Positions 35,534 through 44,525 of a stretch of DNA of 64,000 nt are shown here, one piece after another. Under the pieces are notes generated by a model. The model did not search any database, was not told the DNA's origin, and worked only from the letters and a program-made list of their open reading frames with translations. Position 1 is the stretch's first letter. Each line of letters opens with the position of its first letter. Location of the stretch: assembly GCF_000372725.1 (NCBI RefSeq), contig NW_005199770.1:1110746-1174745 (forward strand). Reading direction: 5' to 3'. The position numbers and the translations under genes were made by a program. The DNA is from Emiliania huxleyi CCMP1516 (Eukaryota; Haptophyta; Isochrysidales; Noelaerhabdaceae).

Positions 35534-35604
35534 AGACCTTGATTCTTCCCGTTGCCTTCTGTGTTTTTCTTTTATCTTTCGTGCGTCTGATTAATTATTA
35601 AGCG

Positions 35605-36436
35605 ATGCGCGCTGCTTTGCTCAGCGCCTTCATCCTCGCCGCCGCACCGAGCGTCGCGTTTAGACTAAATCCGTCGCCGCTCCACTCACCGCACACGCCA
35701 GCCTCGCTGGCCGTCCTGGAGCCGAGGCACGCCGTCGTGGTGCCGAGGCACGTCCGAGTGTTGGCGCAGCACAGCAAAGGGTGGGACGGGTTTGGCAAGG
35801 GACCGTTTAAGTACTACAACAACTTTGACGCCTTCATGTCCCCCTTCCCGGCGGAGGACCGTGAAACGTATCCCGAGATGTTCGCTCTCCCGAAGGGCGT
35901 GCGCGAGGTGTCACTGACGAAGCCGCTCGGCATCGCCTTCGAGGAGAGGTGGTCTCCGCCTGCGCATTACATTATCTCCCAGGGCCTCTCCCTGCCACGC
36001 CACCCACCGCCGCGTCACTTGCTGCCGCAGGGAGCCGGGCCGCGGCGTGGTGGTCGATTATCTTGTCGACGGCGGCAACGCGGACGAGTCGGGCCAGATC
36101 CAGCCGGGCGACTGGCTGATCTTGGTCACCGCGATCAAGGTGTTTGGGCCGCGGTGGGAGCGAAAGATCTTGCCCGCGATCGACATGCCGTTCGACGTCG
36201 TGATGGGCGCGATCGCCTCCAACGAGCCGCGGTACCAGGTGTAGCCCCACGCTGCTCACTGCGTGTGGACTTGCTTCGGTGCCGAGCCCACTGCGTTGCC
36301 TCCGCCTCACTAGGTCAACCAGAAGAAGGACGTCGTGCTTCAGTTCATGCGGCCGGCCGAGGCGGACGAGGCCACCGTCCGCGCCTTCATAGAGTTCTTC
36401 GAGATTCCGTACGACCACGTCTTCCGCACCGGGTGA
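35605..36436 (+). CDS. Plastid-targeted PDZ-like protein
   Basis: Exons 35605-35948, 36031-36238 and 36314-36436 (675 bases) give 224 residues, all GT-AG with matching phases. The N-terminus MRAALLSAFILAAAPSVAFR is a signal peptide with a Phe just after the cleavage region, the hallmark of bipartite plastid leaders in algae with secondary red plastids. The mature part has TKPLGIAFEEREPGRGVVVD, then YLVDGGNADESGQIQPGDWL: a carboxylate-binding loop and the GxIxxGDxL core of a PDZ fold. The C-terminus is FIEFFEIPYDHVFRTG. Such small PDZ proteins probably scaffold in the plastid; a partner is not known. Confidence 0.8.
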
Positions 36437-36507
36437 GAGCGGTAGTGACGGGGGGCTCCTCTCAGGTCCGGTCGGCACCTACACGCACTCCTGCAGTACG
36501 CCGAACG

Positions 36508-36590
36508 TTGCGGAGCTCTAAATAAATAAATAAAAACGGACACCTCTACTGTGAGATGGGTAAAAAGGAACAGGCCCCTTGCGGAGCTCT
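36508..36590 (-). mobile_element. 59-bp retroelement tail with 12-bp target-site duplication
   Basis: TTGCGGAGCTCT occurs at 36508-36519 and 36579-36590. Between them lies a 59-bp insert starting with (AAAT)n and matching the 3' end of the element at 51497-52773 (shared ACGGACACCTCTACT and GAGATGGGTAAAAAGGAACA). On the minus strand the insert ends in a (TTTA)n tail, the pattern of a 5'-truncated target-primed retroposition. It lies 72 bp downstream of the PDZ gene stop. Confidence 0.85.
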
Positions 36591-36681
36591 CGCCTCTGTT
36601 TCTCGATAAATTAATGGAGCAAACTCGCAGCTTCCTGTCCGCGTCGGTACCACTCGGTAAAATGAGGCTGTGGGGCCACCC

Positions 36682-37823
36682 CTACACCGCTGCGTCATCC
36701 CCGTCATCGCACTCCCCGCTGACACCCCCCTTGCCATTGCCGCGGATCTCGTTGCCCGCCGCCAGGCTCCCGCGGCAGTCGATGAGCGAGGCCCCGTACG
36801 CGCCGTTGTTGACGAGGCGGGAGCCCTCGATGGCGGGCGAGGCGCCGTCCCGCAGCAGCACGCCGTTCAGCTTGTTCTTTGCGAGCTCGCACCTACGTCT
36901 CGGCGGCACGTCGGCTGAGGCTCGGGCAAATCTCGGCCCGCCCGCCCGCCGCGTGTCGAAACTCGCGCCCTCGCACCGCGCCCCGCGCCGTCGGGCCGAG
37001 GAACACGAGGCCTACCCTCACGGCCGGCCGCCGTGAAGAGGACGCCGCTCCGCGGGGCGAGTCTGCGGACGGAGTCGCGAGAGGCGGCCGTGGTTTCTGC
37101 AGTCGTGGACCTTGGACGAGAGGAGCGTCACGTCGCCGCCCTCGACGCCGAGCCCGCTGCCTACGCGCCGGTCAGATCACCACGCTCTCGCCCAGCCGTC
37201 CACCGCGCCGCTGCCCCTCAGGCGCCGTCGCCGCTGCTGCTGCTCACGTCGAGGTCGCGCAGCTCCACCTTGGTCGCGGAGGCGGCGCGCGACGGCGGAG
37301 GCACGTACACGGCGTAATTCTGGGCGATCGAGGGGGAGGAGTGCCGCACAGTCAGCCCAGAGATGGTGACGCTTCCGCCCGAGGCCGCCTCGCTCAAGTC
37401 GACGGTCAGGGCCGCCTCGTACGGTTTGTCCGACCGCCACGCCACGACGGCGCCTGGCTCGGCGAGCAGCTGGATGCCCGGACGGGTCACGAACACCCGC
37501 TCAGTGTACGTGCCCGCCCGCACAAGGACCGTCGATCCAGCAGGCGCGACAGCGAGCGCCGCAGATATCGTGCTGAAGGCGCCCTCCGGCTCGGCGAGAG
37601 GATCCTCGAGGCCAGCTGCCGCTTTCTGTATGTCGACCACGTAGTTCCCGCTTCTATCCGTCAGGGATGTGCGTGGCGGGGCGGCGAGTGCCGTGTGGAG
37701 AGGTAGCGGCGAGGGCAGCAGCGAGGCGGAGGCGGCAGCGATGGAGACGCCGCGGCGGGAGACGAGCGGTGCTGGCGTGAGGATGGCAGCGGTGCCGGCG
37801 GCGAACACCGTCAGAATTGCCAT
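36682..37823 (-). CDS. Secreted or plastid right-handed beta-helix (pectin-lyase-like) protein
   Basis: Starts at the ATG at 37823; the frame extends to a TTG at 37850. Exon 1 is 37226-37823 and exon 2 starts at 37160 after a GC-AG intron; the last exon ends at 36682, and one internal junction (around 36905-37080) is approximate. An N-terminal signal (AILTVFAAGTAAILTPAP) precedes a parallel beta-helix: FSTISAALAVAPAGSTVLVR, GTYTERVFVTRPGIQLLAEP, SVTISGLTVRH, VEGGDVTLLSSKVHDCRNHG, KLNGVLLRDGASPAIEGSRL and NNGAYGASLIDCRG. The AGTYTERV entry is typical of carbohydrate-binding beta-helix proteins. Catalytic residues were not identified. Carbohydrate processing or cell-surface function is an inference. 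Confidence 0.72.
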
Positions 37824-38143
37824 CGGCGTGCGAAGGGACCGAAGCGGCAAGCCTAAGAAAAAGAATTTGTTTTGATTTTACAACAAAACTCCCTCGCACG
37901 ACACCGGGTACGGGACTGGCACTGCAAAGGCGACGGCTTAGAAGCCGTCGCCCTCACAGATGCCGTCCTCCTCCACAGAAGGCGTCGTCGGAAACGAACG
38001 ATGGAAAAAGAATCCCGAATGGACAAGCCTCTCTCTACGAGAGAAAGAACTGCCCGTCGGGTTGCTGCCCTAATCCCACCAGGGGCTGACTGCTTTATTT
38101 ATTTATTTATACGAGAGAAAGAATTGCAGAAAGCAGTCCTACC
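37824..38143. other. Intergenic region with short AT-rich repeats
   Basis: Two copies of ACGAGAGAAAGAA(C/T)TGC (about 38038 and 38111) flank a (TTTA)n stretch (38093-38110). No gene is seen. Confidence 0.5.
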
Positions 38144-41100
38144 TTAGCAGGCACGCGATTCCCGCCACTCACGGATCATCCGGCGCAGCATGTGGTTTGG
38201 GAAAGTGTGCGTGTGTTGGAGCGCTTCGCCCGTCATCGGGCTCGTCGACTTTGTCGCGAGCCAGCGCTCGATCGCCGACCGCTCGTACGCATACCCGTCG
38301 GCCGCCATCACCGGGTCGCTCATCACCTCGTGAGTGATGGAGCACACATAGTCGTCCGGCGGCTCCTCCTCCCTCGGAGCCGGCGCCTCTGCAGCCGAAG
38401 AGGGCCCTTGCTCCCCCGCTGCCAGCCTCTCCTCCTCCAACCTCGCGCTCTCCGCGACCGCCGCCGCCAGCTCCACGTCCTCCGCCAATGCCTCCTCCCC
38501 CGCCGCCACTGTCTCCTCCCCCGCCGCCAATGCCTCCTCCCCCGCCGCTACTGCCTCCTCACCCGCCGACACTGTCTCCTCCTCCGCCGCCGCCTCCGCC
38601 GCCGCCGCCTCGGGCTCCTGCGAGGGCCCAGCGCCGCTCCCTCCACCCTTCTTCTTCTTCTTCTTCTTCTTGGCCTTCTTGCTCTCCTTGGCGCGCGCCT
38701 CCGCCTCCTCGTCCGCCAGAAGCTCCTCAGCATGCCGCGCCGCCTCGGCCTCCCTCGCCGCCACCGCTTCCTTCGTCGCCGCCGCCCTCAGTGCGGCGGC
38801 CGCCGCATCTGTTGCCGCCGCCTCTGCTGCCGCCGCCTCTGCCGTCGCCTCTGCCGCCGCCGCCTCCATCGCCGCCTGCTGCTCGCCCAGCAGCTGGATG
38901 TCGCGCTTCATGTCGCGCCGCAGCCACCGCACGTCCTCTGGTCTGAAGCGGAGCTCCTCGTAGGCGTCCCTATCAACGACCGTGCCACACTCTCATCGCA
39001 CTCGCGTCACGCGCCCTGCAGGTGCGGTGTCGTGTGGCGCGCGCCACGAAAAGAGGGGCGAGTTCTCGAGCGGCGGCTTGAGGGCGGAGGCGTGCGTCGC
39101 AAGCTTCTCGATGAACTTGAGCATGTACAGCGCGCTGTCGCAGGGGTCGAGCAGCCGCAGCGCCCCGTTGACCTGCGCCCCGTTGACATGCTTAACTGTC
39201 ATGATGCGGAACCTTGGGTCGCCGACCGGCGGCGGCGCCTCGGCGGAGGAGGAGGCGGCGGCGGTGCGGTGCGACATCTTGTACTTGTACTCCTCCTCGA
39301 GGTACCACTTAAGCTTCATTATGCCCGGAGAAGAGGGTGCCAGGCGAAGTGGGCCCAAGTAGAGGATGCCGCTGAAGTCCGCCGCTGGCTCCGACACCTC
39401 CGCCCCGGCCGCGGCCGCCGGTGCCGAAACCGCGTTCCGACCACCGTTAGAGAAACGAGAGGTTGTCATATTTGTCTGTTGCTGCGCCCACAGGCCGGGC
39501 CTGCACACGACGGGTGAGCTCGGGTGAGCTCGGGTGAGATCTCGGGTGATCTCCGTGTGCAGGCCGGGCCTGCACACGACGGCGAGGGACCACTGCTGGT
39601 CCACGAGGTGGAGCGGCACAAAGATGTAGTCCTTGGAGAAGAGGTCGACGTGCCTAGGGGTCGGGGTAGGGGTAGGGGTAGAGGTAGGGGTAGGGTGAGT
39701 ATCTAGATAGTACTTGGTGAAGAGGTCGATGTGCCTAGCCCGCAGCCACTGGAGGGAGGTGCGGGCCGCTCTCAGAGAGAAGGCGAGTGCGCGCGCTTCG
39801 TCCAGCGCTTCGCCGGTCCAGGAGCGATGATTTCCTGGTAGGCGGCCTCGCGCTCCTTGGCCGACATTTCCACACGCATGGTCTGCATGAGCATCATGGA
39901 GAAGACGGAGTCGAAGAAGTGGCACCGCTCGAACATCTCCGGGTCGAGGCTCTTGAGCCCCTCCTGCGAGGGTAGGTGGGTGGAGTGAAGTGGGCCGCCC
40001 CAGTTCGCGATCGCCAGTGCCTCTCTCCCCTCGCCCCTGCCCGCCTGGAAGAAGCGCAGCCGGTAGTTGATGAGCGAGGTGTTGAGGTGCCCGCCCTCCT
40101 CGAGCCGCGCCTGAGGGGACGCGCCACCCGCACGTCATGCACCCTCCCTTCTCATGCACCCTCCCTTCTCGCCGCGCCAGCTCGCCCTCCGTCGTCGATC
40201 TCGGCTCGATGTCGGGTCGGTCTCGGCTAAATCGCGGCTCGATCTCTCGGCTCGCATCTCGACTCTCTACGGCTCGAATCCTCGGCTCTCTCGCACCAGA
40301 TCGTCTTTCGTCAGCAAGATCGGGTCCTCCTCACTCAGATTCGGGTACACCGCGACCAACTCGAGCTGGGAGCAGGAGGGCGCGCCGGACGAGGAGGGAG
40401 CGGCCGCGTCGCCGTTAGCAGGACTGAGCGACGCGATGCGCACGAGCTCCTCGAGTTGCTCCGCCGCTGCCAGCGAGAGGGTTTGCGCTGGCACCGGCAC
40501 CTGCACCTGCATGTCTATCCGCAGATCCTGCGCCGCCTTCCGGTAGACCCCCCACAGGCGCCCCTCCGCCGTGTCCTCGCCGCCCATGGCGGGGTCTTGG
40601 CAGTTGAGGTGCCCGTCCTGGTGCAGCTCCTTCATCGCATGCAGCGCCTTCAGCAGCTGCGCAGGCGGGGCGCTGACCTCGAGGGTCTTCCACATCCCAG
40701 TCAGCGTGTTGAGCGCAGCCCTCGCCTCGGCTCGCGTTGCTCGCACCGCGGCCGCCGCATCCGCCTTACCCTCGTAGTCCGCGTGTGGCCGCACACCGAG
40801 GCGCTCGCGCGCCTCCGGGTGGGCGTTGAAGTAGACCACGTACGCCTTGAAGGCCGCCTTCGCCGCTCGGAACTTGCCATCGTAGGCTGGAGTGGGCGCG
40901 GCGGCCATGCCTGGTGGGCCGCGAGCAGCTGGCTGCATGGGCGCTGCGAGCGGCGGGGCGATGCTGCCGCCGGGCAGCTGGCCGAGCGGGCCGGCGCCCA
41001 TCGTGCGCGCCGCGAGCATCTTGGTGTTCTCGATCGCTGCCGTTAGGGCCGCCGCCGCCTCTGCCGTGTACGGAATGTCGGTGGGCCGCGTGGTGGGCGG

Positions 41101-41931
41101 CGCAGGCGCGGCAGACGCAGGCGCGGCAACGGCAGCGGCGGTCGCTCGCACAAAGCTGCCGTCGGCGCGCATGATGGGCCAGCCGTTAGGGCCCAGCTGG
41201 TAGCCATCCACGATTTTGTGAGGAGCACCGCTCACAGACTGAGGAGACGGCCCGGCTGAAGAGGCGCCGTGCTCGACCGTCGGCAAAGCGGCGGCGCCGT
41301 TGGCCGGGAGCAATTCTCTCAGGGCCTTTAGCTTCATCGCGTCCCCAGGCAGGGAGTCGAGCTCCGGAGACTCGTCGCGCCGACTCGCTGCCGCCACCTC
41401 CTCGAGGTGCTTCTTGAAGGCGTCGATACACTCGGGTTGCCCCTCCCCCTTTGCAATATGCAGCGCCGTCACGTCGTTCAGGCTGCGCGCTGCCATATCA
41501 GCGCCCGCCCGCAGCAAGCGCTGCACGACGGTGGGGCGGTTGCAGAGGGCGGCGGTCATCAGCGCGGTGAAACCGAGTTCATCCTGTAGGTTGACATCGG
41601 CGCCGTGCTGCAGCAGCAAGTCGGCCACCCCACCGTGGCCGTTGCCCGCGGCGTTCATGAGCGCAGTGCAGCCAAGGCTGTCCTGCTTGTCGACCTCCGC
41701 GCAGCGCTTCAGGAGCGCCTCGACTAGCTTCTCATCGCCGCAACGGGCGGCGAACATCAGCAGCGTTTTGCCGCTAGCGGTGCCGTTAAGATCCACGCAT
41801 GTCGCGTCAACCTGCCCGCCGCCGTCGACCCAGTCCAGCACCATGGTACTGGCTCCTTCGCTTTGTACCGCTGCCCTGATCTCGTCAGGAATCACCGCCT
41901 CACTAGTCTCCGGCTGACCAGGCACGGGCAT
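38144..41931 (-). CDS. Ankyrin / SENP6-7-like C48 protease-like / U-box fusion
   Basis: Exons 40297-41931, 40045-40110, 39791-39963, 39015-39653 and 38144-38969 join in phase (3339 bases, 1112 residues; 1089 if the 69-bp insert near 39491-39560 is spliced). The ATG at 41931 was used because the frame beyond opens at GTG. Ankyrin repeats occupy about 50-190. From about 540 a C48 (Ulp1/SENP) fold reads LLTKDDLARLEEGGHLNTSL, INYRLRFF, HFFDSVFS, VDLFSKDYIFVPLHL, QQWSLAVVCRPGL, ILYLGPL, IMKLKWYLEEE and DSALYMLKFIEKL. The catalytic His, Asp and Cys positions appear as Gln, Gly and Ser. A Lys-rich linker (KESKKAKKKKKKKKGG) and a C-terminal U-box (YVCSITHEVMSDPVMAADGY) follow. Predicted ubiquitin ligase with a SUMO-type binding pseudoprotease. 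Confidence 0.8.
39491..39582. repeat. 23-bp direct repeats bounding a 69-bp intron-like insert
   Basis: Perfect 23-bp copies at 39491-39513 and 39560-39582, inside the protease-like exon. On the coding strand each copy contains GTGTGCAG|GCCCGG, so the duplication itself supplies a GC donor and an AG acceptor. The 69-bp unit is a multiple of three and is open, so splicing or retention both keep frame. Its middle is a 10-bp tandem, CGGGTGAGCT. Confidence 0.9.
39653..39737. repeat. Duplicated exon start plus GGGGTA tandem array in an intron
   Basis: The coding-strand sequence TAGGCACGTCGACCTCTTC, the start of the protease-like exon at 39653, recurs as TAGGCACATCGACCTCTTC at about 39718-39737. 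The two copies are separated by degenerate GGGGTA/GGGGTC units (39656-39696). The outer copy runs into a stop (CTATCTAG) and looks like a dead duplicate of the exon. Confidence 0.8.
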
Positions 41932-42030
41932 TCGATCGTTCACGTGAGAGTTCGAACTGGCAAGGCGCCGACGCGAGGCCGATCCTCAGAAAAAGAATTC
42001 ATTAGCCAGTAAGAGCACTCCTCTCGTTTT

Positions 42031-42098
42031 CCCTATGTGGTGGCGGCGTGCCGTCCTCCCATCCCTCCCTTGGGTTGGGCGTTTTATTTCTTTCTTTT
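42031..42098 (+). mobile_element. Solo retroelement 3'-end fragment, copy B
   Basis: Near-identical to 60781-60852 over GGTGGCGGCGTGCCGTCCTC, then CCATCCCTCCCTTGGGTTG, and ends with a TTTC-rich tail. It lies between the ankyrin/U-box fusion and the DUF1995 gene. No coding part is present. Confidence 0.7.
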
Positions 42099-42441
42099 TA
42101 CTCCCCACAGGCAGAAGAGATGATACTTGGCAGGGCGTGCACAAAAAAAGGGGAAAAAGAAAGAAAGAAAGAAAACAGACACGCCAAACGAGGGATGGGA
42201 CGAGGACCGGGTCCCCACCTGCACGAGCAGGATTTTGGAAGGACGATCAGGGGGACAGGTGGGGCTCTCCTGCTCCTGACAAGGGACACGACAGGCTCGC
42301 AGCGCGGTGCGCGGTGGACTCCCACATCCACTGGCGGTCTCATCTCAGTCTAGCGACCTGCCTCCAGCTTGTCGCTGGCAGTCTCTCCTACAAAAAAAGG
42401 GGAAAAGAGACGTGCGAGAGGTGGGGATTTCTTCTCGCTCG

Positions 42442-44213
42442 ATGTGTGTGTATATGCTCGGCATCCTCACAGCGGTGCAAGCCGTCACCCTCTCATCGCC
42501 GCCTCCCGGTCTGAGCGGCTACTCCACCCGCTTCGACGCGGGCGGCGCGCTCGCCTCGATCCGGCGCTCATCCGCCGCGGCGGTCGCAGCGGCACTCTCG
42601 GACGGGAAGGAGCTGTTGGAAATTGAGTTCCCGCCGCTCATCGAGAGCAAGGGCCAGTTCGACGACTTTTCCAACGTCGAGGTTCTCGACGCGAACCGCG
42701 ACTTTGGCGTGCAGCTGGCTCTCGAGCCCGAGATTCAGGCGCCAGCAGCTCCGCCGTCTACGCACACTCCACTGCCACTCGCATCGAGCTCTCCTCGGGG
42801 TCCGTATCATGCGGCGGCGAGGATCTCAGCCGGCCGAAGCGGCCGCCGCCCATGTCACCACTGCGGCCAGAGCAGGTCCGTCCTGCCCCAGATGCACCTC
42901 TGCACCTCTGCAGGCGGCGGCGTCCAAGGCGGAGCTGTGGCTCTGCTTCGCGGACGAGGGCGAGGCGCAGCTCGCGCGCGAGGCTTGGCCGGGCGCCATG
43001 CGGCGAGGCACCCACGACACACGCCGGAGCCGCTCTCGGAGCCTTCTCGGAACCCTCCTGTAGGCGCCATGTACGGCGAGGCGAGCACGATTGACACCAG
43101 CTCGAGCCGACGCTGTCCACAGCCACCTCCTCACCGCCAGAGGAGGTCTATAGGCGACCACCACGTACATCGCGGCGGCGGTGCGCGCGGTGGGGGAGGA
43201 GCCGCCCACACGCCGGTCAAAAACAGCCGCATCTCGAGCAATCTCGCGCTAGCCCTCTCGCGAGCTTTGCCGACTAGGAGCCGCTCATGCCGATGGGAAG
43301 CAGCGCGCTGGGCGCCGCGTCTGCTCTCGGCGCGTTGTTCGGCGGCAGCCCGCCTCCACCGCCGGCCGCGCCGGCCGCGCCGCCGGCCGCGCTGCAGCTG
43401 GTGATTCAGCCGGGGGACGGTGGGGCGTGGGGGCGGGGCGGGAGGGCGTGTCGTTGGCATGTGCAGGACGCGTCGGTGGACGTGTCCCGATAGGCGGTCC
43501 GATGGAGGACTGGATGAACCTAGAGCGGCTGCGGGTGGAGGGCGTGCCGATGGTCTGCCTCAACGGCGCGCTCGACAAGGTGCCCGAGAAGAGAAGGCGG
43601 CTCGGCTCCTCTCGGCTCCTCTCGGCTCCTCTTTGCCCCTCTCGGCTCCTCTCGGCTCCTCTCGGCTCCTCTTTGCCCCTCTCGGCTCCTCTCGGCTCCT
43701 CTCGGCTCCTCTTTGCCCCTCTCGGCCCATCTCTGCCTTCGGCCAGCTTCGGCTTGCACCTGCCGCTACTAGGTGACGAGCGGCTACTACTCCAACTTTC
43801 TCAACCCGGAGCTCGGCCGCTGCTCGGACCGCTTCTTCACGCGCTTCGAGCAGGCGCCCTTCCCCCGCCCGCCCTCCCCGCCGGCCCCTCTCCGCCGGCC
43901 CCTCTCCGCCGCACCACCGCCCGCCACACACAGCCTCGCCACACCCCTCTCTCCACTCCCCGCCCTCCGCGCTCCACGCCCGTCCATCCCCGCCGACCTT
44001 CCTCACGCCAGCCGCACGCCTCCAGCCGCACGCCTCTCCGCACTCCAGGTCTTTTACTGCAAGCCGCTCGGCGCCGGCCGCGGGTGGCTCTACCGCGTCT
44101 ACCCGGAGCCATGGCAGTGCCTGCGCGAGACGAAGAGAGGGCTCGAGCTCGTCGAGACGTATGCGGAGCGGCCCTCCCCCGCCGCATGCCTCGAGCGGCT
44201 GAAGCGGCCATGA
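42442..44213 (+). CDS. DUF1995-domain plastid protein
   Basis: Starts at the ATG at 42442. Supported exons: 42442-42738, 42914-42992, one starting at 43064, one starting at 43278, 43494-43579, 43773-43853 and 44049-44213; the junction between the 43064 and 43278 exons is unresolved. The N-terminus (MLGILTAVQAVTLSSPPPGL) looks like a targeting leader. Family signatures are ELLEIEFPPL, FDDFSNVEVLDANRDFGVQL, ELWLCFADEGEAQLAREAWP, MEDWMNLERLRVEGVPMVCL, GYYSNFLNPELGRCSDRFF and GWLYRVYPEPWQCL. DUF1995 proteins are plastid proteins of plants and algae; one plant member (LPA3) assists photosystem II assembly. Several introns have GC donors; one starts and ends next to a repeated GGCGCCATG. Confidence 0.8.
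43601..43720. repeat. Three exact 40-bp tandem units in a DUF1995 intron
   Basis: Each 40-bp unit is CTCGGCTCCT three times followed by CTTTGCCCCT. The units at 43601-43640, 43641-43680 and 43681-43720 are identical and lie entirely inside the intron between the 43494 and 43773 exons. Confidence 0.95.
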
Positions 44214-44525
44214 GCCCATGTGAGTCCTCCGCCGCGGCAGTTGGTTACGAACACACGCAGTTTTGTGGTGGTTTACAGAGCTGGTTGGAAGCTCGCTACT
44301 CCTCGCGTTTTCCGTTCTCACATAGTTACGTCCCAACAGCGGACACATGAAAAACACAGCTTGATCCGCGACGCATGGCAAAGCACACACTCAGCCAACG
44401 ATAGACGCACGGCGTAATTATGAGTTCTCAGTCTCGGCACTGGCCGGGCGTACGTTCGTAGAGCCAAGACCAATTCCGTACGCGAAAGAGAAATTGCAAG
44501 TCTGCGCGCGTCCCTCTCCCCCCCA

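Noticed and set aside
39656..39696. GGGGTA array as an interstitial telomere
   Set aside because: The unit is degenerate and not TTAGGG or TTTAGGG. It sits inside an intron between two copies of an exon start.
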